Below are positions 1 to 7,160 of a DNA stretch of 13,607 bases, piece by piece. Origin of the DNA: Candidatus Planktophila sp. GTDB taxonomy: Bacteria > Actinomycetota > Actinomycetes > Nanopelagicales > Nanopelagicaceae. How positions within the stretch are numbered: position 1 is the stretch's first letter; each line of letters opens with the position of its first letter. The stretch lies in contig JAHECV010000067.1 in assembly GCA_024641555.1 (NCBI GenBank), forward strand, positions 1 to 13,607, read 5' to 3'. The position numbers were made by a program, and so were the translations under genes. The notes beneath the pieces were generated by a model. It saw only the letters and a program-made list of their open reading frames with translations. It searched no databases and had not been told where the DNA came from.

Positions 1-1056
1 GCGATCAATTTTACCAAGTGAAGTTAGGGGGAGTTCAGCGATATATATAAAGTTTTTTACTTTTGCAGCGCGTGAAATTTTTGATGATAGATATTCATTA
101 ATTGCAGATTGCTCGGGTTTTAACTCACCGGCAATCGCTAATTGCAGCGACTGGCCCCATTGCGAATCGGGAAGAGCAAAGGCAGCGCATTCGATACCGG
201 TGAATGTATCTCTAACTACGGATTCAACTTCGGAAAGTGAAACATTTTCACCACCTGTAATAATCACATCATCACTTCGACCGGTGACTATTAAATTTCC
301 ATTTTCAATTTTGCCAAGATCAGTAGTAACAAAATATCCATTTCGAATCCGCTCGCTCCATGCATCAGGAGCATTTAAATACGTGGTTGCTAGAAACTTA
401 CTTGCAATTGAAATTACGCCGACCTCATCGATTTCAAATTCGGTGCCATCAAGAGCCATTCCGTCATAAATACATCCGCCACAAGTTTCAGTCATTCCAT
501 AAGTCTCAATTACATTGATTCCGGCATTAATTGCTGCTTCACGAAGTTCTGCCGAAAGAGCTGCGCCGCCTACTAAGACCGCTTGCGCAGATATCAAATG
601 CTCTAACAATTGGCTATCGCTATTTAGCGCTTTAAAAAGCTGAGTAGGAACAACGGCAGTGAAATCCGCGTATGGATATCTACCGTTGACTTCGCGCGCG
701 TCAATGGGCACCGTTCCGAGTTCCAAACTTCGAACCAAAACATTTATTCCCGCTATATGTGTAAGTGGCAATAACAAAGACCAGATCTGGCCCGGCTTTG
801 CATCAAGAAATTTATTGGAGCTCTTCGCACTTTCTAACAACGCGCTGGCAGATAAACCAACTTCCTTAGCCACACCGGTTGATCCGCTGGTATTCACGAC
901 TAAAGAAACGCGATCTGGGGCGCCGGCTACTGAAACTGGGCCAAGGGCAAGCGCCGGGCCATCTCCAACCAGGGCTTTAGCAAGGCGCGCCATTAACTCG
1001 GCGATGCTCCACGTGGGATCTATCGCGCGAATCTCTCGTTGTGACGTCTGCTCCAT
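1..1056 (-). CDS. menE: o-Succinylbenzoate-CoA ligase MenE (3' end cut by window edge)
   Basis: Activates o-succinylbenzoate with ATP and CoA to OSB-CoA, the substrate of MenB, in the cytoplasm. I translated the minus strand by hand from ATG at 1056 and obtained 352 residues without a stop down to base 1. Adenylate-forming enzyme motifs appear in order: P-loop [11 protein letters not shown] (56-66), YGMTET (186-191), the ribose-contacting aspartate in TTDLG (D246), GRSDD (259-263), and the C-terminal catalytic lysine motif [10 protein letters not shown] (343-352, K349). That motif lies at the very end of the family, so only a few residues are missing. Like other actinobacterial MenE proteins, it is shorter at the N-terminus than the roughly 450-residue enterobacterial enzyme. 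No Shine-Dalgarno sequence precedes the ATG, and a TAGCCT lies 9 bases upstream, so a leaderless mRNA is possible but unproven. The gene is divergent from menB, which supports MenE over another acyl-CoA ligase. Confidence 0.93.
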   Translation of the reverse strand, partial: MEQTSQREIRAIDPTWSIAELMARLAKALVGDGPALALGPVSVAGAPDRVSLVVNTSGSTGVAKEVGLSASALLESAKSSNKFLDAKPGQIWSLLLPLTHIAGINVLVRSLELGTVPIDAREVNGRYPYADFTAVVPTQLFKALNSDSQLLEHLISAQAVLVGGAALSAELREAAINAGINVIETYGMTETCGGCIYDGMALDGTEFEIDEVGVISIASKFLATTYLNAPDAWSERIRNGYFVTTDLGKIENGNLIVTGRSDDVIITGGENVSLSEVESVVRDTFTGIECAAFALPDSQWGQSLQLAIAGELKPEQSAINEYLSSKISRAAKVKNFIYIAELPLTSLGKIDR

Positions 1057-1098
1057 TGCACGCGTAGGCTATCGCTCGAAGTCGAAGATGGAGGAATC
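1057..1098. promoter_or_regulatory. Divergent menE/menB intergenic region
   Basis: Only 42 bases separate the two divergent start codons, so both promoters must lie here or reach into the opposite gene. On the plus strand, TAGGCT (1065-1070) is a reasonable actinobacterial -10 and would start transcription about 20 bases before menB. No good -35 was found at the right distance. On the minus strand, TAGCCT overlaps the same bases. The menB ribosome binding site GGAGG sits at 1090-1094. The promoter assignments are inference. Confidence 0.35.
1090..1094 (+). promoter_or_regulatory. Ribosome binding site of menB
   Basis: GGAGG lies four bases before the GTG codon at 1099. This strong site supports the non-ATG start. 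Confidence 0.6.
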
Positions 1099-1977
1099 GT
1101 GAGCAAGCCGATCAAGCGTGAATTTGGTAACCGTTCTATACCTGTGTGGGCAACTGGCGCAGGTGGAGAGAAATTTACCGATATCACCTATGAAGTTGCC
1201 GAAGGTATGGCCAAGATCGCAATCAATCGACCAGAGGTGCGCAACGCATTTCGTCCACAAACAATTATTGAGTTACAGGAAGCTTTCTCACTTGCGCGAG
1301 ATAACTCAGAGGTCGGCGTAATCATCTTTACCGGCACCGGCGATGAAGCTTTCTGTTCTGGCGGAGATATCAGCGTCCGTGGTGATGATGGTTATCTCGG
1401 CGAAGATCCGTTGGCGCAAAAAGGTATTGGCCGCTTAAATGTTTTAGATCTACAAATTCAAATTCGTCGTACTCCTAAACCAGTCGTTGCCATGGTTGCA
1501 GGTTGGGCAATAGGCGGTGGACATGTTCTTCACGTTGTCTGTGATTTAACAATCGCCGCAGAAAATGCCAAATTTGGTCAGACTGGACCGATGGTTGGTT
1601 CATTCGACGGTGGTTACGGTTCAGGTTTACTTGCGGCAAGTGTTGGCCAGAAAAAAGCTCGTGAAATTTGGTTTATGACTCGTCAATATGATGCGCAAGA
1701 AGCGCTCGCCATGGGACTTGTAAATACCGTTGTGCCACTCAACGAACTTGAAGCAGAAACTGTTTCATGGTGTCGCGAAATGCTGCGCAATTCACCACTT
1801 GCACTTCGATTATTAAAATCTGCAATGAACGCAGCCGATGACGGCCTTGCGGGAATTCAACAACTTGCTGGCGATGCCACCTTGCTCTTCTATTTAAGCG
1901 AGGAAGGTCAAGAAGGCCGAGATGCTTACAAAGAAAAACGCGCTCCAGATTTTGGAAAGTTCCCAAAGCGTCCTTAA
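1099..1977 (+). CDS. menB: 1,4-Dihydroxy-2-naphthoyl-CoA synthase MenB
   Basis: Crotonase-superfamily enzyme that closes the second ring by Dieckmann-type condensation of OSB-CoA to DHNA-CoA. The protein has 292 residues, close to the family's usual 270-310. Visible motifs are CSGGD (86-90) followed by VRG, the oxyanion-hole loop [11 protein letters not shown] (135-145), [12 protein letters not shown] (161-172) and the C-terminal [15 protein letters not shown] (267-281). By alignment from memory, S168, D170 and Y265 match E. coli MenB S161, D163 and Y258. G163 matches the bicarbonate-binding G156. Mycobacterium tuberculosis MenB has aspartate (D185) at that place, so this protein is of the type I, bicarbonate-dependent class. 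The GTG start follows GGAGG with a 4-base gap. It is the first gene of menB-menC-menD; menC begins 16 bases after its stop. Confidence 0.96.
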   Translation: MSKPIKREFGNRSIPVWATGAGGEKFTDITYEVAEGMAKIAINRPEVRNAFRPQTIIELQEAFSLARDNSEVGVIIFTGTGDEAFCSGGDISVRGDDGYLGEDPLAQKGIGRLNVLDLQIQIRRTPKPVVAMVAGWAIGGGHVLHVVCDLTIAAENAKFGQTGPMVGSFDGGYGSGLLAASVGQKKAREIWFMTRQYDAQEALAMGLVNTVVPLNELEAETVSWCREMLRNSPLALRLLKSAMNAADDGLAGIQQLAGDATLLFYLSEEGQEGRDAYKEKRAPDFGKFPKRP

Positions 1978-1993
1978 CTTTGGCCACTTAAAT

Positions 1994-2941
1994 ATGTTGC
2001 AAGAACTCTTCTCCACGCTGCGCGTAATAGCGCTACCTACCAGAACCAACTTCCGTGGCATCAATATCCGCGAAGTTGCACTCTTGCGAGGCGAAGCCGG
2101 GTGGGGAGAATTTTCACCATTCGTTGAATATCAACCAAGTGAATGTGTTCCATGGCTGCAATCTGCAATTGAGTCAGCCACACAGCCTTGGCCAGAACTA
2201 ATGCGCAGCAAAGTGAAGGTAAATGGAACTATTCCTGCCTTAAATGTGCCAAGTGAAATTGAACGAATTGTTGAAGCATTTCCTGGCGTAAGTACTTTCA
2301 AGGTAAAAGTTGGCGATAACTTAAGTGAAGATATCGCTCGCCTTGCCAAAGTTAGATCACTGCGCCCTAAAGCCAAGTTACGTATAGATGTAAATGGCAA
2401 TTGGCAGGTCGCGACGGCAATTACAAATTTGCGCGCTATCTATGAAAATATTGGTCCCATTGAATACGTTGAGCAACCTTGCCAAACTATTGAAGATTTG
2501 CGTGAACTTAAGGCAAAGTTAAAAGTGAGTATTCCGATCGCTGGAGATGAAGTTCTAAGAAAATCTGCCGATCCATTTAAAGTGGATCTAAATGGTGCAA
2601 TCGATATCTTGGCGTTAAAGGTGCAACCACTTGGTGGAATATCTCGCGCTCGGCAATTAGCGCAGCATCACAATTTACCGTTCGTGGTTTCCAGTGCGCT
2701 AGAAAGTGCAGTAGGAATAGCTCATGGTTTAGCTTTAGCTGCTTCTTTTAAAGAGATTAATTTTGATTGTGGCCTAGCAACTGGATCTCTGCTTTCTGCA
2801 AATGTCGGCGAACTCCCAATAATTGACGGAGAAATTGCAGTCAAACGGATTGAGCCAAATTTTGAAGGTTTAGAAGTTTCGCCAGAAAGATATAAATGGT
2901 GGCAAGATCGCCTCATGAAGACTTGGGAGTTAATCGCATGA
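1994..2941 (+). CDS. menC: o-Succinylbenzoate synthase MenC
   Basis: Enolase-superfamily dehydratase that converts SHCHC to o-succinylbenzoate. The protein has 315 residues. The acid-base lysine pair is seen at TFKVKVG (K103, K105) and at LALKVQP (K209). The metal ligands are D132 in RIDVNGNW, E160 in YVEQP and D185 in AGDE. The reading frame is open upstream to 1922, but that extension overlaps menB. The ATG at 1994 gives a protein beginning MLQELFSTLRV, which matches the actinobacterial MenC start pattern where the leader runs into an ALP-R-FRG segment. No clear Shine-Dalgarno sequence precedes it in the 16-base gap after menB, so translation may depend on coupling to menB. The stop codon overlaps the menD start (ATGA). 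The alternative of another enolase-superfamily member, such as a dipeptide epimerase, is unlikely given the menB-menD context. Confidence 0.93.
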   Translation: MLQELFSTLRVIALPTRTNFRGINIREVALLRGEAGWGEFSPFVEYQPSECVPWLQSAIESATQPWPELMRSKVKVNGTIPALNVPSEIERIVEAFPGVSTFKVKVGDNLSEDIARLAKVRSLRPKAKLRIDVNGNWQVATAITNLRAIYENIGPIEYVEQPCQTIEDLRELKAKLKVSIPIAGDEVLRKSADPFKVDLNGAIDILALKVQPLGGISRARQLAQHHNLPFVVSSALESAVGIAHGLALAASFKEINFDCGLATGSLLSANVGELPIIDGEIAVKRIEPNFEGLEVSPERYKWWQDRLMKTWELIA

Positions 2942-4512
2942 ACCAAGCGACCCAACTGGCTCGCGTGATCATCCGCCAAATTCTTGAAGCCGGAATAACT
3001 GATGCAGTTCTCTCTCCAGGTTCTCGTAATGCGCCTTTATCGCTCGCATTAGTTGCTGCGCAAAAACGTGGCTTGATTAACTTACATATCCGCATTGATG
3101 AAAGAACGGCTGCCTTTTACGCACTCGGTTTAGCAAAGGCAAGTAATCGTCCTGTGCCAGTTATCTGCACTAGCGGAACGGCCGTTGCCAATTACCATCC
3201 CGCAGTTCTAGAGGCATCTCATTCCAACATTCCGCTCTTTGTAATTACTGCAGATCGACCTGCAGAACTTCGACGTACTGGTGCAAACCAAACCACGGAA
3301 CAAGCACGGATCTTTGGCAAAGCGGTCCGGTATTTCTCAGATGTTTCGGGTGGCGCATATCCTCTCGAACTTCCATTGAGCGCTTTGCAATCTGGACCGG
3401 TGCACATCAATGTGCAATTTGAAGAGCCACTTTTGGGAGACGATGATGAGTCCTGGCTGGAAGGCTTAAAAATAAATCCTCCTAAAGTTTTCGATCGCAA
3501 GAAACCAGGAACCTTGGCAAGTAAATCCACCCGCGGTCTTTTAGTAATAGGACATGATCGTGGCGGACTCGATATCGAATCAGTTAATAAATTTATTGAA
3601 TCACTTGGGTGGCCAGTAATCAGTGAAGACCCACTTTCATTTCCACAAGCCAACGCCCACGCGAGCCTATTTCTAACATCAACCACTATCGCCAAAGATT
3701 TAACACCTGATACCGTAATAGTGATTGGCCGTACAACGCTTTCTAGATCAGTAAATTCTCTAATCAAGGCAGCGCGCTTTAGTTTTGTAATCGACCCACG
3801 AATTGCAACCGTGGATTCAGATCGATTAGCAGATAAGAAATTTACAGATCTGCCTGAACTTTATGTTTCACCGGCTGATACTGAGTGGATCGCTAAATGG
3901 CAGAAATATTCAGAGCGCACCGCCAAAGTGGTGAAAGATATTTCTAACTGGTCTGAGCCAATGATTGCGCGCGAGATTGCAGTCAACTTGTCTGACCAAT
4001 CAACGCTCTTTATCGCTTCATCGCGCCCAATCAGAGATCTTGAAGCATTCGCATCAGCGCGAAGTGGCATTACAACTTATGCCAACCGCGGATTAGCTGG
4101 AATCGATGGAAATATTTCAACAGCGACAGGAATTGCAACGCATCATGGATCAGCCATTGCAGTTCTTGGCGATTTGGCCTTCTTGCACGATATAACTGGG
4201 TTAATCCATCACGACCAAATCAACCTAAAGGTATTTGTAATAAATAACGATGGCGGTGGAATCTTCTCAACTCTGCCACAGCGTGGAGTCGATGGCTTTG
4301 AAGAAGTCTTTGGAACTCCGCATGGCCTTGACCCGGCAGCGGTAGCGGCAGCAATGGGAATTAATTCAAAACGGATTAATAACGTATCTGATTTAGTAAA
4401 GGAAGTTAAGGCCAAAGTTGAAGGGTTAAGCGTTGTCGTACTTGACGTTCCTAACCGTGAGGCGAATGCAGATTTGATTCAGGAACTTGCCGCAAAGATG
4501 AACTCGCTTTAA
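2938..4512 (+). CDS. menD: SEPHCHC synthase MenD
   Basis: Thiamine-diphosphate enzyme that joins 2-oxoglutarate (after decarboxylation) to isochorismate, the first committed step of menaquinone synthesis. The protein has 524 residues, slightly shorter than the roughly 550 of E. coli. Motifs are SPGSRN (26-31), the cofactor-activating glutamate in RIDERTA (E55), TSGTAVANYHPAV (78-90), DRPAELR (106-112), and the Mg/ThDP-binding segment GDLAFLHD (from G411) leading to NNDGGGIF (436-443). The frame is open to 2896, but ATG 2938 is chosen. It overlaps the menC stop by four bases (ATGA), has GGGAG about 8 bases upstream, and puts the N-terminus at the usual family start. Its TAA lies inside the last codons of the opposing menF gene, leaving no room for a terminator between them. 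Confidence 0.96.
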   Translation: MNQATQLARVIIRQILEAGITDAVLSPGSRNAPLSLALVAAQKRGLINLHIRIDERTAAFYALGLAKASNRPVPVICTSGTAVANYHPAVLEASHSNIPLFVITADRPAELRRTGANQTTEQARIFGKAVRYFSDVSGGAYPLELPLSALQSGPVHINVQFEEPLLGDDDESWLEGLKINPPKVFDRKKPGTLASKSTRGLLVIGHDRGGLDIESVNKFIESLGWPVISEDPLSFPQANAHASLFLTSTTIAKDLTPDTVIVIGRTTLSRSVNSLIKAARFSFVIDPRIATVDSDRLADKKFTDLPELYVSPADTEWIAKWQKYSERTAKVVKDISNWSEPMIAREIAVNLSDQSTLFIASSRPIRDLEAFASARSGITTYANRGLAGIDGNISTATGIATHHGSAIAVLGDLAFLHDITGLIHHDQINLKVFVINNDGGGIFSTLPQRGVDGFEEVFGTPHGLDPAAVAAAMGINSKRINNVSDLVKEVKAKVEGLSVVVLDVPNREANADLIQELAAKMNSL

Positions 4513-5729
4513 GCAAGCGCACCGCGCATAGGTGCAAATTTGGCGTTGCTCTCACTTAGCTCTTTTTCAGGGCTAGAGCCCGCCACAATTCCGCAACCTG
4601 CAAAGATGCGAAGTTCATTTTCGGTTATCTGGCCACAACGCAGTGCGATACCGAGTTCGCCGTCACCACGCGCATCTAACCAACCGACTGGACCGGCGTA
4701 GCGTCCCCGCGACATGCCTTCGATACCTTTAATCAACTTAGCTGCAATTTCGGTAGGAGTTCCGCAGACCGCTGCTGATGGGTGCAACTTCTCCAGAATC
4801 GTGAAGGCGTCGACGCTCTTCTTGCTTTCAATCAAAGCGCCAGTGACATCGGTTGCTAAGTGCATCACGTTTGCCAAGTGGAGAACAAATGGCGATTCAG
4901 GAACGTTAGTTGATGTGCAAAATGGTTCGAGCGCATCTGCAACAGAGCGGACGGCATATTCGTGTTCTTCCAAATCCTTTGATGATCGCGCAAGAGAAGC
5001 GGCAAGCGCTAAATCTTTTTCATCATCACCGGTCTTGCTAATTGTTCCGGCAAGTACGCGTGATGTAACCATGCCGCGAGAAAGGCGAAGTAATAGTTCG
5101 GGGGTGGCACCAATTAAGCCATCGACTGCAAAGATCCAAGTTGATGGATACTCAGCGCTTAAGTTACGAAGAATTTTTCGTGGATCAATTGCGCGATGGG
5201 AATTAATTTTTAGATCACGAGCGAGAACAACTTTTTCGAGTTTGGTGCTTTCAATCTCTTTGATCGCTTGCGCAACCCGCATCTGCCATTCGGCTGGACT
5301 TAGCGAGCCATCGCCCCAGTTGTATTCGGCATCTGCTAAAAACTGCGTACTTTCCGCGAGTTTTGGCTGTGCTTGATCGCCAATCCAAGTTATCCAAGAA
5401 CTTCCATTACGCATACCAACAATAATCTCGGGAATCACGAGTACAGATTCTTCATAGGGATCAAATGAGAATGATGTAAAGAGAATGGGTCCTGAGCCTC
5501 TTGTGTGGACCGAGTCCGAAATCGCTAGTTTTTCCAGCTGTTTATGCCACCAAGCTCGGGCATCGTTAAATCTATTTGGTCCGCTAACTGTCGTTGTTGC
5601 GTAACTTCCCCAGCCAACTAAACCGTCACCGCCGCGAACCCAAGTAACAGGTGCGCTATCTGGAAGCAGTTCAAGCAGCGGTAGATGTTCGCCCAGGCGC
5701 GCGGTAGTTACGGGAATAAGTTGCGGCAT
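4509..5729 (-). CDS. menF: Isochorismate synthase MenF
   Basis: Chorismate-utilising enzyme that isomerises chorismate to isochorismate, feeding MenD. The 406 residues fit the family. The conserved catalytic domain occupies roughly 145-406, with the general-base lysine in KVVLAR (K166), GATPELL (207-213), AGT (227-229), the EEHEYAV helix (254-260), HLATDV (290-295), LHPSAAVCGTPT (315-326), the SRGRYAGPVGW segment (340-350) and AGCGIVAGSSPEKEL (377-391). The N-terminal domain is less conserved but has the WVRGGDGLVGWG segment (30-41) seen in actinobacterial isochorismate synthases. The VCGTPT and GATPE variants favour isochorismate synthase over anthranilate or aminodeoxychorismate synthase, as does the neighbouring menD. 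ATG 5729 starts 11 bases after the bioY stop, without a clear Shine-Dalgarno sequence; an AT-rich GATAATTTAAT lies in between. An EntC-type siderophore role is possible by sequence but not by context. Confidence 0.93.
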   Translation of the reverse strand: MPQLIPVTTARLGEHLPLLELLPDSAPVTWVRGGDGLVGWGSYATTTVSGPNRFNDARAWWHKQLEKLAISDSVHTRGSGPILFTSFSFDPYEESVLVIPEIIVGMRNGSSWITWIGDQAQPKLAESTQFLADAEYNWGDGSLSPAEWQMRVAQAIKEIESTKLEKVVLARDLKINSHRAIDPRKILRNLSAEYPSTWIFAVDGLIGATPELLLRLSRGMVTSRVLAGTISKTGDDEKDLALAASLARSSKDLEEHEYAVRSVADALEPFCTSTNVPESPFVLHLANVMHLATDVTGALIESKKSVDAFTILEKLHPSAAVCGTPTEIAAKLIKGIEGMSRGRYAGPVGWLDARGDGELGIALRCGQITENELRIFAGCGIVAGSSPEKELSESNAKFAPMRGALA

Positions 5730-5740
5730 ACGAAATTAAA

Positions 5741-6340
5741 TTATCGGTTTAGCTTATTTGCAATCTTGCGCCAAATAAGCGGCAAAGATGTTGCAGTAAT
5801 TGCAATCTTCATGATTTCGCCAAAAATAAATGGAGTAAGGCCAACGCTAATTGTTTTAGCCCAAGAAAGATCTAGTGAGTACTTAAGCCAAGTCAGACCA
5901 AATGCAAAAACAATTACACTTCCTAAAGTTAGCGCTGGAAATGAGGTTTTAAATTTCTGATCCGCTTTACGATCGGCGAGCGCACCGAGAACAAACGAAG
6001 CAACCAACATTCCGATCAGATAACCGCCAGTTGCACCAGTAATTCGTGCCAGACCATGGCTAGTTGCACCAGTTGATGGTGCAAAAACTGGAGCGCCGGC
6101 GATTCCAGCTAATAAGTAAGTTGCAAAAGTTGCAAAACCTAAACGCGCTCCGTAAGTAGTCCCAATTAAATAAACTGCAAGTGTTTGGCCTGTGACAGGA
6201 ACAGGTGAACCAGGAACTGGAACCGCAATTTGTGCGAGCGCGGCGATGAATAAAGTGCCGCCGACGATAAATGTGGCGTGAGTTAGCGCTGTGCTTCGAG
6301 GAAATACCGCTGCGCGAAGTGATCCAGTTGAGATCGACAT
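5741..6340 (-). CDS. bioY: Biotin ECF transporter S component BioY
   Basis: Small integral membrane protein that binds biotin and works with a shared energising module (EcfT plus two ATPases) or, in some organisms, alone. The 199-residue sequence has the BioY signature: a hydrophobic helix followed by [20 protein letters not shown] (37-56), a second helix with [13 protein letters not shown] (75-87), then the glycine-rich segment [12 protein letters not shown] (100-111). Further helices lie at about 107-122, 134-152 and 165-188, making about six in all. The frame also opens with a GTG at 6349, but that GTG lies within the Shine-Dalgarno sequence AAAGGTGG, which is spaced 6 bases from ATG 6340; I therefore use 6340. 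No EcfA or EcfT gene is in the window. It probably shares a transcript with menF, 11 bases downstream. I see no BioQ- or BirA-like operator upstream. Confidence 0.93.
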   Translation of the reverse strand: MSISTGSLRAAVFPRSTALTHATFIVGGTLFIAALAQIAVPVPGSPVPVTGQTLAVYLIGTTYGARLGFATFATYLLAGIAGAPVFAPSTGATSHGLARITGATGGYLIGMLVASFVLGALADRKADQKFKTSFPALTLGSVIVFAFGLTWLKYSLDLSWAKTISVGLTPFIFGEIMKIAITATSLPLIWRKIANKLNR

Positions 6341-6346
6341 AAGTGC

Positions 6347-6354
6347 CACCTTTC
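6347..6354 (-). promoter_or_regulatory. Ribosome binding site of bioY (decides the start)
   Basis: On the minus strand AAAGGTGG is followed by six bases and then ATG at 6340. The upstream in-frame GTG (6349) is part of this site, so it is unlikely to be the initiator. Confidence 0.7.
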
Positions 6355-6395
6355 AAAACTTAAAACCTTGGCTATAAATAACGTCTTTGAGTTGT

Positions 6396-6402
6396 GGAGG
6401 AG
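6396..6402 (+). promoter_or_regulatory. Strong ribosome binding site upstream of menG
   Basis: GGAGGAG is followed by seven bases and then TTG at 6410, which is in frame with menG. The next in-frame ATG (6428) is 25 bases away, too far for this site, and has only a weak GAGAG before it. The site favours the TTG start, although homology alone would favour the ATG. Confidence 0.55.
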
Positions 6403-6409
6403 CCTACTC

Positions 6410-7120
6410 TTGCGAGAGACTGCGCCTATGTCGCGCGCAAATATGGATAAGAACCCGGACGAAGTCGCCGCAATGTTCGATGGCGTGGCCAAGCGCTATG
6501 ACCTAGTAAATGACCTGCTCAGCCTGGGCCAAACCAAGGCTTGGCGCCGCGCGACCACCGCAATCATCGCCCCTCAGCCTGGGATGAAGATCCTCGACCT
6601 GGCCGCTGGCACGGGCTCGAGCTCAGAACCCCTTGCCGCCGCTGGCGCCGATGTGATTCCTGCCGATTTCTCTGAAGGAATGTTGGCCGCTGGCCGAAAA
6701 GCTCGCCCCCATCTGCCCTTTACCTTCGCCGATGCCTTAAATCTGCCCTTTCCCGATGGCGAATTCGATGTTGTGACTATCTCTTTCGGTCTGCGCAACA
6801 CCTCAGATACCGAGAAAGCGCTCACAGAGGCGCTGCGAGTCACGAAAAAGGGCGGCCGCATCGTTATCGCCGAGTTTTCTAGCCCAACCTGGCGCCCATT
6901 CCGCACTATTTACACCAATTACTTGATGCGCGCCTTGCCGGCGATCGCCAAGAAGACCTCCTCTAATCCAGATGCTTATATCTACTTGGCTGAATCGATT
7001 CGGGCCTGGCCAGATCAGAAGGCGCTCGCCGCCAAAATTGAATCCGCCGGATGGAGCCAAGTCGGGTGGCAGAACCTGACTTTTGGAGTTGTTGCAGTTC
7101 ACAGAGGCGTGAAGGCCTAA
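6410..7120 (+). CDS. menG: Demethylmenaquinone methyltransferase MenG (UbiE family)
   Basis: SAM-dependent C-methyltransferase that converts demethylmenaquinone to menaquinone, the last step of the pathway. Numbered from ATG 6428 (230 residues), it shows [19 protein letters not shown] (16-34), the SAM-binding motif ILDLAAGTG (55-63), the acidic residue after strand 2 (AADFS equivalent, PADFSEGML at 78-86), the UbiE/MenG signature TISFGLRN (117-124), and [20 protein letters not shown] (178-197). The mycobacterial enzyme begins MSRA, as this does from ATG 6428. However, GGAGGAG is ideally spaced for an in-frame TTG at 6410, which adds six residues (MRETAP); I use the TTG and regard both as possible. 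Ten full rows of the gene (6481-7080) count 350 G+C in 600, about 58%, well above its neighbours, with heavy GCC and CTC use. nuoA starts 40 bases after its stop. Confidence 0.93.
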   Translation: MRETAPMSRANMDKNPDEVAAMFDGVAKRYDLVNDLLSLGQTKAWRRATTAIIAPQPGMKILDLAAGTGSSSEPLAAAGADVIPADFSEGMLAAGRKARPHLPFTFADALNLPFPDGEFDVVTISFGLRNTSDTEKALTEALRVTKKGGRIVIAEFSSPTWRPFRTIYTNYLMRALPAIAKKTSSNPDAYIYLAESIRAWPDQKALAAKIESAGWSQVGWQNLTFGVVAVHRGVKA

Positions 7121-7147
7121 CGGTCACGACCACCCCCATGGCCACCT

Positions 7148-7153
7148 TAGGAT
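7148..7153 (+). promoter_or_regulatory. Possible -10 element of a leaderless nuo promoter
   Basis: TAGGAT is followed by exactly seven bases and the GTG of nuoA at 7161. In actinobacteria a TANNNT box at this distance commonly places the transcription start on the initiation codon itself, giving a leaderless mRNA. The alternative reading is that AGGA (7149-7152) is a weak ribosome binding site with an 8-base gap, with nuoA read through from menG. No good -35 is seen near 7125-7130. Confidence 0.4.
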
Positions 7154-7160
7154 TTCGCTT

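Larger units (their letters stand above)
6341..6409. promoter_or_regulatory. Divergent bioY/menG promoter region
   Basis: These 69 bases separate the two start codons and are AT-rich in the middle. For menG, TATAAA (6373-6378) is a good -10; the best -35 (TTTCAA, 6351-6356, 16-base spacer) is weak. It would give a leader of about 25 bases before TTG 6410. For bioY, the same AT-rich stretch reads TTATTTATAG on the minus strand and could supply the opposite -10. No inverted repeat resembling a known operator was recognised. The promoter calls are inference. Confidence 0.4.

Noticed and set aside
56..66. MenE P-loop reads VAKEV, without the proline of the usual PKG form
   Set aside because: The position is known to vary in the AMP-binding signature, and all other MenE motifs, including the C-terminal lysine, are intact. 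(Positions given are residues.)
659..1102. Plus-strand open frame of 147 codons over the menE start
   Set aside because: The minus strand here encodes the MenE N-terminus and P-loop, and the plus-strand translation shows no domain.
1922..1993. Longer N-terminus for MenC starting inside menB
   Set aside because: It would add 24 unconserved residues encoded over the MenB C-terminus. The actinobacterial MenC start pattern fits ATG 1994.
3219..3767. Minus-strand open frame of 182 codons opposite menD
   Set aside because: It is antisense to conserved MenD sequence, has a low-complexity Ser/Pro/Arg composition and no ribosome binding site or family motif.
4714..5376. Plus-strand open frame of 220 codons opposite menF
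   Set aside because: It lies wholly antisense to a well-supported isochorismate synthase, and its translation is rich in Ser, Arg and Ala with no recognisable domain. It is a shadow frame.
6341..6409. Operator for a biotin regulator (BioQ- or BirA-like) upstream of bioY
   Set aside because: No TGAAC/GTTCA-type palindrome or long dyad was found in the 69 bases. AT-richness alone explains the apparent symmetry.
7121..7160. Possible terminator between menG and nuoA (GGTCACGACC and the C-run)
   Set aside because: The only inverted repeat is a 4-base stem with a 2-base loop and no U-run follows. It would not make a usable hairpin.
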